The notes under the pieces are model-generated. The model searched no databases. It was not told where the DNA came from and saw only the letters and a program-made list of their open reading frames with translations. A stretch of DNA of 64,000 bases from Desulforhabdus amnigena (GTDB lineage Bacteria; Desulfobacterota; Syntrophobacteria; Syntrophobacterales; Syntrophobacteraceae). Positions 28,732 to 35,943 of the stretch are shown in pieces. Where the stretch lies: the NCBI RefSeq assembly GCF_027925305.1, contig NZ_BSDR01000001.1, forward strand, positions 2,879,001 through 2,943,000, given 5' to 3'. How positions within the stretch are numbered: position 1 is the stretch's first letter; every line of letters begins with the position of its first letter. Both the position numbers and the translations under genes were made by a program.

Positions 28732-29109
28732 TCACGGCATGAGTCCGAGCACACTTCTAAGTTTATTCAACAGTTCCGCCGCATCGCTTCGGCCTGGATT
28801 CACCGGTAGACGTGCAAGAACACCTAATCCTTCACTCGCTTCGTGGAATTCCTCTTCGCTGAGAGGACTTATGAGAGCGGTATTGACCATTGCATTCACC
28901 GCCAGCAGCTCCTGAACCAGAGTCAACGGCTTGATATCCGGCAGATCGGTGTCAATGACCACAAGATGAGGGGATAGGGTGCGCGCGAGGCTCAGAGCTT
29001 CCGATCCGGAGCTCACCCGATCGAGGCGCACCTCAGGTTCCGCAGTCAGGGCTTCAGCAAAAGAATGAACGCTTTCCGGCAAAGAGGTGACCAGTACAAT
29101 ACGCAGCAT
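28732..29109 (-). CDS. Stand-alone receiver-like protein
   Basis: A 125-residue CheY-like receiver domain without an output domain. It begins MLRIVLVTSLPESVHSF, where the usual pair of acidic residues after the first strand is missing (VTSLP), while the acceptor region HLVVIDTDLPD keeps an Asp. The family phosphorylation Lys region (LARLPVNPG) has no clear Lys. It is therefore a degenerate receiver that may not be phosphorylated. GAGGAG precedes the ATG. It lies downstream of the NifX-like gene, separated by repeat A. Confidence 0.65.
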   Translation of the reverse strand: MLRIVLVTSLPESVHSFAEALTAEPEVRLDRVSSGSEALSLARTLSPHLVVIDTDLPDIKPLTLVQELLAVNAMVNTALISPLSEEEFHEASEGLGVLARLPVNPGRSDAAELLNKLRSVLGLMP

Positions 29110-29128
29110 AACTTCTCCTCATCAATTG

Positions 29129-29276
29129 GTAAGGGGGTTGACGGATTCTAATATCCCGTTATTCACCACGGAGACACGGAGGGCACGGAGAAAATTTTGG
29201 AATTCTTATGGAATTCCTCCGTGATCTCTGTACCTCCGTGGTAAATGGGGATTTCAAGAGCAACTCACCCCCTTAC
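29129..29276 (-). repeat. Palindromic dispersed repeat A, copy 4 (inverted)
   Basis: Bounded by GTAAGGGGGTTG and CAACTCACCCCCTTAC, with the inner pair TTCACCACGGAGACACGGAG and CTGTACCTCCGTGGTAAATG. It has the same orientation as copy 3. It lies between the NifX-like and receiver genes. Confidence 0.85.
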
Positions 29277-29295
29277 CCTTTTTCTCCCTTGATGA

Positions 29296-29694
29296 TCAGA
29301 ACCTGCCCGACTGAGGGGCACCTCCACCTCCGCAGGTATATTCGGGTGTGAACTGCTGCAACTGCCCGGCCAGGTAAGCATCCACCGCTTCCCGCACGGT
29401 CTGTGCGCTCCCTCCATGGAGAACGGAAATTCCCACCTGTGTGAACCCCATGAGCGGCCTCATGCCCATGCCCCCCGCAATGAGAACCTGGACGCCGTTC
29501 TGAGCCAGGTGATTGACCGGAGCCATGCATCCACCCTGTGCGTGCGGGACATTGGGAATGACACGAATATCCTTCACCTGACCATCAACGACTTCAATCA
29601 GCGTGTAAAGATCGCAGTGGCCGAAATGTGCACCAAGAGCGGCTGCAAGTCCTCCTGGATGGGATGATGGAATGGCAACGATTGTACTCTTCAT
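29296..29694 (-). CDS. NifX/NifB-C-like dinitrogenase cofactor-family protein
   Basis: A 132-residue protein of the dinitrogenase iron-molybdenum cofactor biosynthesis family (as in NifX, NafY and small archaeal homologues): IVAIPSSHPGGLAAALGAHF, GHCDLYTLIEVVDGQV, then NHLAQNGVQVLIAGGMGMRP and a Gly-rich Cys tail (TCGGGGAP). Small stand-alone members are common in sulfate reducers and other anaerobes without nitrogen fixation, where they are thought to bind metal-sulfur clusters. AAAGGAG precedes the ATG and overlaps the stop codon of the cysteine-rich frame upstream. No nif genes are present. Confidence 0.85.
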   Translation of the reverse strand: MKSTIVAIPSSHPGGLAAALGAHFGHCDLYTLIEVVDGQVKDIRVIPNVPHAQGGCMAPVNHLAQNGVQVLIAGGMGMRPLMGFTQVGISVLHGGSAQTVREAVDAYLAGQLQQFTPEYTCGGGGAPQSGRF

Positions 29695-29705
29695 GGCAAT
29701 CTCCT

Positions 29706-30140
29706 TTAAATATCACTTAAATGCTTCTTCATTAAACCTCTGGGGAGAAAGAGCTTCCACATCTTCCCCTGATCATCTGCTTCTCCGGAAACCGGACGGC
29801 CTGAGGCAGGGCAACGGGCAGCGCATACCTTACAGCCCTCCATCTCATGCCCGCAACAAGAAAAATCGATTCCCTCCCCGCCGTTCGCTCCGCACCTCCA
29901 TATGGACACACGGAGGCCGCATCGATTGCGCCTTTCATACTTCGGCAGGGCACTTTGTTTCGCTCGAAAGATTTTACCCTGAGGATCACTTCCTGCAAAG
30001 GGCTCTGTTTCCAAAACTTTGATGCTTCCGAGGTAGAATCGCTTTTTGCAATCCAGGAGAGGACAATCCGGGCAGGTAAATGCAAATGGTATGCCGAGAT
30101 AAAGGAAAGCGTACAACTCATGAAAAATGCAGGAAAGCAC
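29706..30140 (-). CDS. Possible cysteine-rich protein, unrecognised
   Basis: A 144-residue frame with several Cys groups: FTCPDCPLLDCKKR, RNRCGLRVSIWRC and DFSCCGHEMEGCKVCAARCP. Its TAA stop overlaps the ribosome binding site of the NifX-like gene, which suggests real translational coupling. The start is unclear: only GTG 30140 opens the frame and has no ribosome binding site, so the gene may begin further in or be 5'-truncated. The Cys spacing would suit metal or iron-sulfur binding. Two other frames overlap the same stretch, so this call is tentative. Confidence 0.35.
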   Translation of the reverse strand: MLSCIFHELYAFLYLGIPFAFTCPDCPLLDCKKRFYLGSIKVLETEPFAGSDPQGKIFRAKQSALPKYERRNRCGLRVSIWRCGANGGEGIDFSCCGHEMEGCKVCAARCPASGRPVSGEADDQGKMWKLFLPRGLMKKHLSDI

Positions 30141-30305
30141 TGGATTTGCATGAAGATTTCATCTTGGAAACAGTTTGGTTAAAGAAACAAAATGCACCCA
30201 TTCAGGGAAATGGATAAGTTCAAATTGTTCCCATATGCAATGGGTCCCAATGCAATTGTCTCTTGACTCACTCCCCCAAATTTCGCCGTGAAAGGAATCC
30301 CAAAT

Positions 30306-30758
30306 CTATTCCAAGTCTTTCTTGAGATTGATGAAATTACTTCTTTCAAAACCCATGGTTTTGAAAAATGAAAGGATATCGGTGGAATCCCATCGGACTG
30401 AGGTATAAACGCGAGTAATGCCCTGGGATTTATAAAACTTGAAGATCTCCCCGGTCATCCCCCTTCCAATGCCCTTCCCCATGTGCTTGGGATGCACCCC
30501 CATCGTCGCAATGTAAGCGCTTTTTTCCGCTCCAAATCCCAAGGGGAGAATGTAGCTGATGATAAATCCTACAACTCTTCCTTCGAACTCCGTGACAAAA
30601 TGGGCCTCATGCGCCTCTTTCCGGGCATGTTCTCGAACCACTCTCTTAAAATCCTCATTTGCGGCTGTCTGGGTGATGAGGCTGTAAATTTCGCTGATCG
30701 CATCCGCATCCTCTGCTCGTAACTTTCTGATGGTTACTTCTTTTACCAGTGAATTCAT
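30306..30758 (-). CDS. GNAT N-acetyltransferase, cassette copy 1
   Basis: A 150-residue GNAT protein. It begins VTIRKLRAEDADAISEIYSL; the acetyl-CoA binding core reads IATMGVHPKHMGKGIGRGM, and the C-terminal part SVRWDSTDILSFFKTMGFER is almost identical in the second copy at 31327-31785. GAGGGAAAA precedes the ATG. It lies 17 bases downstream of a DUF2080 gene and the pair is repeated just upstream. Substrate unknown; a role in protein or small-molecule acetylation is inferred from the fold. Confidence 0.85.
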   Translation of the reverse strand: MNSLVKEVTIRKLRAEDADAISEIYSLITQTAANEDFKRVVREHARKEAHEAHFVTEFEGRVVGFIISYILPLGFGAEKSAYIATMGVHPKHMGKGIGRGMTGEIFKFYKSQGITRVYTSVRWDSTDILSFFKTMGFERSNFINLKKDLE

Positions 30759-30775
30759 TTTTCCCTCGGATGGTT

Positions 30776-30988
30776 TCAGTCTATACGAATGATCTTGACC
30801 CGATGTCCAACCCAGTCAGGAGGCAAGTAAACCCTGCCGCTGTTGCCGCTAAGCTTGACCTCCTTTTCCAGCATTTCCTCACCATATACTTCAAATTTCA
30901 CCTTTGTGCGGGCAGTTTCGGCTTCACCGGGTGATTCAATTTCGGTATGGGCTCCCTTTTCTTCTTCCACATCTTTCTTTTCCATGAC
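30776..30988 (-). CDS. DUF2080-type small protein, cassette copy 1
   Basis: A small protein whose C-terminal 40 residues (KVKFEVYGEEMLEKEVKLSG, then NSGRVYLPPDWVGHRVKIIR) match DUF2080, a family often labelled transposon-encoded and resembling AbrB/SpoVT-like DNA-binding strands (GNSGRVYLP). I favour ATG 30988, which has AAAGG eight bases upstream, giving 70 residues; an in-frame ATG at 31042 lies inside repeat B and would add 18 residues. The GNAT gene follows 17 bases downstream. No transposase is near. Confidence 0.75.
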   Translation of the reverse strand, partial: VMEKKDVEEEKGAHTEIESPGEAETARTKVKFEVYGEEMLEKEVKLSGNSGRVYLPPDWVGHRVKIIRID

Positions 30989-31036
30989 CATATCTTCAAC
31001 CTTTGCATTGGGACCGATACCTGTCGGCAAGTAACT

Positions 31037-31147
31037 CGACATTGTCGGATTTCATCTGAACCACGGGGACACGGAGATTTCATTCGAGAGTCTTTCTCTG
31101 CGCTCTCTGTATCTCTGTGGTTAATGCGACAATGTCGCAGTAAATTC
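31037..31147. repeat. Dispersed repeat B, copy 1
   Basis: Perfect terminal inverted repeats CGACATTGTCG (31037-31047) and CGACAATGTCG (31137-31147) enclose GAACCACGGGGACACGGAG and CTGTATCTCTGTGGTTAATG. The core resembles repeat A but the ends differ. It lies between the two DUF2080-GNAT cassettes, and its left end contains a possible start codon of the first DUF2080 gene. A relative lies at 42310-42402. Confidence 0.75.
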
Positions 31148-31326
31148 AAAGAGGAAAAGGCGACATTCAATTGTCGGCATATCGGTTGCTAACCATAGCA
31201 GCCGCGGATAGATGGGTCAAGATTTTTGCAGCTACAATGAATCCCTTTTGCAGCTACCATTGCAGCCCGCCGTAATTCATCATCCGGTCGGGTATGTTTT
31301 GAAGTCCCCCTTTCAGACGTATCAGA

Positions 31327-31785
31327 CTACAAGACATCCAGGTCTTTCTTGAGGTTGATGAAACTGCTCCTCTCAAAGCCCATGGTTTTGAAAAATGAAA
31401 GGATATCGGTGGAATCCCATCGGACCGAAGTACAAACGCGGGTAATTCCCAGGGCTTTATAGAAACTCAAAACCTCCCGGGCTATGCCGGCGCCGACCCC
31501 CTCCCCCATGAACCGGGGATGGATTCCCATCGTGGCGATATAAGCACTTTTCTCCGCTCCAAACCCCAGGGTAACGATGTAGCTGATCATAAATCCTATG
31601 ACTCTGCCATCGAGCTCAGCCACAAAAGGCGCCTCATGCTCATTCTCTTGCGCATGCTCTTGAACCAGCTTTTTGAAATCGGCATTTACGGCTTTCTTGG
31701 TGATGAGGCTGTAAATTTCGCTGATTGCATCGGAATCCTCTTCCTTCAGCCTTCTGATGCAGATCTTTCTTTCCATGAAATCCAT
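31327..31785 (-). CDS. GNAT N-acetyltransferase, cassette copy 2
   Basis: A 152-residue GNAT protein closely similar to the copy at 30306-30758: ICIRRLKEEDSDAISEIYSL, IATMGIHPRFMGEGVGAGIA, and SVRWDSTDILSFFKTMGFER. Start ATG 31785 has GGGGGA upstream; an earlier in-frame start at 31842 would run into the DUF2080 gene. It lies 17 bases downstream of the second DUF2080 gene. The acetyl-CoA loop differs from copy 1 (GEGVGAG against GKGIGRG), so the copies may have different partners. Confidence 0.85.
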   Translation of the reverse strand: MDFMERKICIRRLKEEDSDAISEIYSLITKKAVNADFKKLVQEHAQENEHEAPFVAELDGRVIGFMISYIVTLGFGAEKSAYIATMGIHPRFMGEGVGAGIAREVLSFYKALGITRVCTSVRWDSTDILSFFKTMGFERSSFINLKKDLDVL

Positions 31786-31802
31786 TGTTCCCCCGGATGA
31801 TT

Positions 31803-32021
31803 TCAATCTATTCTTATGATTTTCACTCGATGGCCTACCCATTCAGGCGGCAGGTAAACTCTTCCGCTGTTACCGCTATACTTGACGCTCTTTTCCAGCA
31901 TCTCCTCACCGAAGACCTCAAACTTGACCCTGGAGTGGACAGTTCCCCCTGCAGCAGCTTGTGCCCTTACGACATCGTTATCTTGATTTTCTTCGACATG
32001 GATATTCTTCACTGCCATCAT
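31803..32021 (-). CDS. DUF2080-type small protein, cassette copy 2
   Basis: A 72-residue protein ending RVKFEVFGEEMLEKSVKYSG and NSGRVYLPPEWVGHRVKIIR, nearly identical in its C-terminal half to the copy at 30776-30988; the N-terminal halves differ. Start ATG 32021 has GAGG eight bases upstream, in the same relative place as in copy 1. An upstream in-frame GTG at 32054 is possible. It lies between the esterase gene and the second GNAT gene, all on the minus strand. Confidence 0.75.
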   Translation of the reverse strand: MMAVKNIHVEENQDNDVVRAQAAAGGTVHSRVKFEVFGEEMLEKSVKYSGNSGRVYLPPEWVGHRVKIIRID

Positions 32022-32061
32022 TTCTTGAACCTCTATATTGTGATTGGCAGGCACAGGAATC

Positions 32062-33006
32062 TTATAAGATAGTCGGGCATGCCAGGAATGCGGCCCTCAA
32101 ATGAGCGGCTGCATCCTTTAAAGCATGTTTTCCTTTATCCAAGCGCCCGGCCAGAACCGTGAATCCGTGCATCATGCCGTCAATCCGCTGCAAATGGACC
32201 CATACGCCGGCTTCCCGTAAACGCATGGCATACCTTTCACCTTCATCCCGCAGGGGATCATACTCAGCCGTCATGACCAATGCAGGGGGAAGCCCACTCA
32301 AGTCCCTGCACCGGAGAGGAAAGAGATACGGATCATCTCGATCGAACTCTTTGGGCAAATAGTGGTCCAGGAACCACTTGACCGCGGTCGTTGTCAGAAA
32401 ATAACCCGACCCGTTCTCTTCGTAGGAAGGCGTGCCCGGCAGGTAATAATCGGTCATGGGATAAAACATGAGCTGGTAAACCAGTTCCGGCCCACCTCGA
32501 TCACGAGCCAGGAGAGCCACTGCAGCCGCAAGACTTCCTCCGGCGCTATCCCCTCCCACGGCAATGCGCTGGGGATCGCCGTCAAAAGAAAGGGCGTTTT
32601 CGTAAACCCATCGGGTTGCCGAGAAACAATCATTCAATCCTGCCGGGTACTTATGCTCTGGAGCCAGTCGATAATCCACCGAGACGACCATGCACTGGGC
32701 CCCCTTTGCGAGAGTGCGACAGACGGCATCATGCGTTTCCAGATTGCCCACCACGCCGCCCCCGCCATGAAAGAAAACCAGGATGGGGAGCGGCGGCTCA
32801 TTCCTGGGAGTATAGATTCGAAGGGGTATTTCCGTATCGGGACCCGGGATGGAACGATTCTCCACCCTCAGAACACTCTCCGGCTCGCCCCTTCTTCCAA
32901 AAGCTTGAAGAAATCTTGCACGGACCTCCTGGACGGAGAGGGTCTCAACCGGAGGTAATCCTTCGGTGGCATCCATGAGTGCTCTGGCCTGTGGATCGAG
33001 AGGCAT
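32062..33006 (-). CDS. Alpha/beta hydrolase, HSL-type esterase
   Basis: A 314-residue esterase of the hormone-sensitive-lipase family. The oxyanion motif is [18 protein letters not shown], the nucleophile elbow [18 protein letters not shown], the acid residue in [11 protein letters not shown] and the His in [24 protein letters not shown] is a further family signature. It is cytosolic, without signal peptide, and probably cleaves short acyl esters or amides. GAGGACGATGCC precedes the ATG. It could release acids feeding the neighbouring acyl-CoA pathway, but that link is inferred. Confidence 0.88.
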   Translation of the reverse strand: MPLDPQARALMDATEGLPPVETLSVQEVRARFLQAFGRRGEPESVLRVENRSIPGPDTEIPLRIYTPRNEPPLPILVFFHGGGGVVGNLETHDAVCRTLAKGAQCMVVSVDYRLAPEHKYPAGLNDCFSATRWVYENALSFDGDPQRIAVGGDSAGGSLAAAVALLARDRGGPELVYQLMFYPMTDYYLPGTPSYEENGSGYFLTTTAVKWFLDHYLPKEFDRDDPYLFPLRCRDLSGLPPALVMTAEYDPLRDEGERYAMRLREAGVWVHLQRIDGMMHGFTVLAGRLDKGKHALKDAAAHLRAAFLACPTIL

Positions 33007-33060
33007 GGCATCGTCCTCTATGCGCTCTTGTTTTCAGGATTCCGGATATAATTACCTGAC

Positions 33061-33170
33061 CGGAAGCGATTTAACATTCTTGGTTGCAGGTTACGTCATT
33101 CCGGAGTGCTTTCAGCCGGAATCCAGCCACACGGCACATTCTCCGGATACCGGCTTTCGCCGGTATGACG
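33061..33170. repeat. Dispersed repeat D, copy 2
   Basis: TAACATTCT, GTCATTCCGG, CCGGAATCCAGCC, then CCGGATACCGGCTTTCGCCG, which forms a strong local hairpin. The first part matches 261-345. It fills the gap upstream of the esterase gene. Confidence 0.6.
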
Positions 33171-33253
33171 GTTTGAAAATGTTAAGAAATTTCTGCCCGG
33201 ATACTTAAGAAAAAAATGCCCTTGGGGTTACGCAATCAAGATCCTAAGGACTA

Positions 33254-33367
33254 AGAACCTATCCGGAACCTCCCCTGTGGACTTTGCGACACCCCCCTTC
33301 AATTTCCCCCTTGAGGGGGGACCAAGGGGGGTGTCCGCTGCCGAGGTAGGTTTTCGGATAGGCTCTA
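33254..33367 (+). repeat. Palindromic dispersed repeat C, copy 2
   Basis: About 114 bases from AGAACCTATCCGGAA to TTTTCGGATAGGCTCT, with CCCCCTTGAGGGGGGACCAA and GTGTCCGCTGCCGAGG inside. Its right end overlaps the stop codon of the MaoC gene: the TAG at 33365-33367 is the last triplet of the repeat read on the minus strand. Confidence 0.85.
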
Positions 33368-33814
33368 AAAAGGCCTTCTGGCCACCAGGATCGTGACGAT
33401 GACGGAAAAGACCACTTCGTTGTGCTGATTGGTCAGCGAACGCCGGTATCTGACGATTCCCCGATCCGCCTTGGAACGGGATTCACGTTTTTCCAGGCAC
33501 TGTATGTCGCACGATAACGTGTCCCCGGGCCGAACCGCACGGTGCATACACATCTGGTCGAACCCCAGAGCCGCCAGTGTTGCAGTACGCCCCTGGCCCC
33601 GAGACGCGAACCAGGAGAGGATGGAAAATATGTGAGCCGAGCAGGCTGCTAGTCCTCCAAAGATCGATGCAGCCGCAGCATCTTCGTCTATGTGGAAAGG
33701 ACGGGGGTCCCACCGGCGGGCAAATTCAATGATTTCATCTCGCGTAACCTCATAGGTCCCCGGTTCAGCGACCTTCCTTCCTACTTCAATGTCTTCAAAA
33801 TAGATGCCGTTCAT
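33365..33814 (-). CDS. MaoC-like (hot-dog fold) dehydratase
   Basis: A 149-residue MaoC/hydratase-2-like protein: MNGIYFEDIEVGRKVAEPGT, EFARRWDPRPFHIDEDAAAA (the catalytic Asp/His region), FGGLAACSAHIFSILSWF and VRPGDTLSCDIQCLEKRESR. Such enzymes hydrate enoyl-CoA to 3-hydroxyacyl-CoA, though some are thioesterase-like. The context of beta-oxidation genes supports the former. Its stop codon is supplied by the end of repeat C, so the original C-terminus may have been altered by that insertion. Confidence 0.82.
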   Translation of the reverse strand: MNGIYFEDIEVGRKVAEPGTYEVTRDEIIEFARRWDPRPFHIDEDAAAASIFGGLAACSAHIFSILSWFASRGQGRTATLAALGFDQMCMHRAVRPGDTLSCDIQCLEKRESRSKADRGIVRYRRSLTNQHNEVVFSVIVTILVARRPF

Positions 33815-34135
33815 TGCAAATGACTCTTCCCCTTTTTACTTCTGAATTGTTGAGTTTTTCCTCAGCCGAATACCGACAGGAGGATCCGGTGGATAAGTGT
33901 TGGAGCAGGTATGATATCAGAGTGTAAATGGATTGAGAACCAAGCCGGGAGGAAGAGCAGATTCCCCCTTTTTCAGGGAAGGGAATTTTTTGGGCACTCA
34001 AGATCGCAATGACGCGATCTATTCCAGGGAGGGCACGGCCAACTTGTTGGCCGTGCCCTCAGAGCAGACCTTTTGTGCTGCAGCAAGACATCGATATCGC
34101 TCTATTTCAGGCTGGTCGATGTTCTTTCCGCAGGA
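33815..34135. other. Intergenic region between acyl-CoA dehydrogenase and MaoC genes
   Basis: About 320 bases on the minus-strand side of the acyl-CoA dehydrogenase. It holds the hairpin at 34029-34060. I see no gene; the upstream promoter of the MaoC gene should lie here but cannot be assigned. Confidence 0.45.
34029..34060. terminator. Hairpin after the acyl-CoA dehydrogenase gene
   Basis: GAGGGCACGGCCAA (34029-34042) and TTGGCCGTGCCCTC (34047-34060) form a perfect 14-bp stem with the loop CTTG. There is no T-run on the minus strand, so it is a terminator-like or mRNA-stabilising hairpin at the end of the degradation operon. Confidence 0.6.
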
Positions 34136-35890
34136 CTACACAATATATTTTCCTGCCGCTGATACTTCCGCTGCGATCTCCCGCCTGAGAGAGATCAGGT
34201 TGATGGGTGTGTACTGCAGGAGACTGGTCAACTGAGCTTGAAGTTCCACCCATTCACTGCCGACGGCCAGCGACATGAGGATTTCCCTGGCGGCGCGCGC
34301 AATCTGTTCGAGCGAATCGTAAATGAACAACCTGGCCATGTTGCTTTTATGTTTAGCTCCGTTGTGGCCGTTGTTTGCCGCAGCCTTCTGTGCCCGCAGC
34401 CAGGAACTCTCCATACCGTACGCCCAAATGGCCAGGTCGGCCAGACGGCTGAGGATTTCCTGCTGTTTCAGCAGATCTTCGCCGTGCTTCTCCCGTGCCG
34501 CTCCCAGCGCAAACAAGAAAACATCCTTGGCCGCCTGTATCAGATCATCGGCATTTTCCCGGACCGGAATTCCGGAACCCATGCGCGCCCTCAGTTCTGC
34601 AACAGCTTCCAGCAGGGGCAGATCTCCTTTGGCCGCCCTGCGCATGAGGGTGGTGGGGATGAGGTTCCTGTTGATTTCGTTGGTTCCCTCGAAAATCCTT
34701 CTGATGCGAGCATCCCTGTAGAGCCTTTCGACAGGATATTCAGCGATGAATCCATAGCCACCGTGAATCTGCACCCCTTCGTCGACTGCAAAGGCCTCGA
34801 CTTCGCTGGCAAAGACTTTTTCCAGCGAGCACTCCAGGGCATACTCCTCGATCCCCTTCGCGGTGACCCGGCCCCCGTCAGGGCCGCTCCGATCCAGGCT
34901 GTGCAGCATGTCGTTGAGAAGCCCGCCAGTCCGGTAGATCATGCTCTCGGCTGCATAGATGCGGGCCGCCATCTCGGCAAGCTTCTCCTTGATGAGCCCA
35001 AACTGGGCGATGGGGACCTTGAACTGCTTGCGCTCGTTGGCGTAATTGGCCGACTGGTCCAGGGCGAGCTTGGAGGCGCCCACGGCATTGGCGGCCACCT
35101 TATGCCGCCCGATATTGAGAATGTTGAAGGCCACTACATGGCCCTTGCCCGCTTCAAAGAGTAGGTTCTCCACCGGGACCTTTACATCGTCAAAGTAGAC
35201 GCTGCGGGTTGAAGAGCCCTTGAGTCCCATCTTCCTCTCCTCCGCTCCGGTGGAGAGGCCTTCGGAGTCGCCGTCGACAATGAAGGCACTGAACTTGTCC
35301 CCGTCGATCTTCGCGTAGACGATGAAGATGTCGGCCATGCCGGCATTGGATATGAAAGTCTTGGCCCCATTGAGGACATAGTGCTTCCCGTCGGCACTCA
35401 GCACCGCCTTGGTCTTTGCCGACAGGGCATCGGAACCGGAGCCCGGTTCCGTCAAAGCGTAGGCTGCTATCTTCTCGGCGGTGACGATGGAAGGGAGATA
35501 GGCCTCTTTCTGCAGTTCGTTTCCAAAGAAAACGATGGGCAGGTTGCCGATACCGGTATGGCCCCCGTGGGCAATGGCGAACGAACCCGCAGCTCCCACC
35601 TTCTCGGCAATAATGGTGGAGCAGATCTCATCGAGTTCCGCGCCGCCGTACTGTTCGGGGATGTCGGCTCCCAGAATCCCGAGTTCCCCCGCCTCCACAA
35701 GGAGTTCCCGCATCAGGCCGTCTTTCTTGGCATCCACTTCTTCCAACCGGGGAAAAACCTTTTCCGCCAGAAAACGCACCATGGTGCTTTCAATCATTCG
35801 ATGTTCTTCGGCAAAATCTTCCGGAGTGAAGATGCTCTGAGGAGTCGCAGCCTCCAGAAGGAAACTTCCACCTTTGGGTAAATTCGACAT
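34136..35890 (-). CDS. Acyl-CoA dehydrogenase, long VLCAD/ACAD9-like form
   Basis: A 584-residue flavoprotein. The core is typical: FLAEKVFPRLEEVDAKKDGL, AYALTEPGSGSDALSAKTKA, TFISNAGMADIFIVYAKIDG, EERKMGLKGSSTRSVYFDDV, IHGGYGFIAEYPVERLYRDA and the catalytic-Glu segment RRIFEGTNEINRNL. About 180 extra C-terminal residues make it like very-long-chain dehydrogenases. It oxidises acyl-CoA to enoyl-CoA and passes electrons to electron-transfer flavoprotein, for which genes lie at 46.5-48.3 kb. It appears to be the last gene of the operon headed by the CoA-transferase. AAAGGCG precedes the ATG. Confidence 0.92.
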   Translation of the reverse strand: MSNLPKGGSFLLEAATPQSIFTPEDFAEEHRMIESTMVRFLAEKVFPRLEEVDAKKDGLMRELLVEAGELGILGADIPEQYGGAELDEICSTIIAEKVGAAGSFAIAHGGHTGIGNLPIVFFGNELQKEAYLPSIVTAEKIAAYALTEPGSGSDALSAKTKAVLSADGKHYVLNGAKTFISNAGMADIFIVYAKIDGDKFSAFIVDGDSEGLSTGAEERKMGLKGSSTRSVYFDDVKVPVENLLFEAGKGHVVAFNILNIGRHKVAANAVGASKLALDQSANYANERKQFKVPIAQFGLIKEKLAEMAARIYAAESMIYRTGGLLNDMLHSLDRSGPDGGRVTAKGIEEYALECSLEKVFASEVEAFAVDEGVQIHGGYGFIAEYPVERLYRDARIRRIFEGTNEINRNLIPTTLMRRAAKGDLPLLEAVAELRARMGSGIPVRENADDLIQAAKDVFLFALGAAREKHGEDLLKQQEILSRLADLAIWAYGMESSWLRAQKAAANNGHNGAKHKSNMARLFIYDSLEQIARAAREILMSLAVGSEWVELQAQLTSLLQYTPINLISLRREIAAEVSAAGKYIV

Positions 35891-35943
35891 GGGATTCGCC
35901 TTTCGTTATATGCACCCTCACGAGGCGCAGAGGAGATGAAATA

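Noticed and set aside
18270-29276. The repeated elements as a CRISPR array
   Set aside because: Copies are long, palindromic, kilobases apart and in both orientations; there are no regular spacers and no cas genes.
29296-29694. The NifX-like protein as a sign of nitrogen fixation
   Set aside because: No nifHDK, nifEN or nifB gene is present; small stand-alone relatives are common in non-fixing anaerobes.
30776-32021. DUF2080 proteins as evidence of a transposon
   Set aside because: The family is sometimes called transposon-encoded, but there is no transposase or target duplication here; a paired function with GNAT fits the context better.
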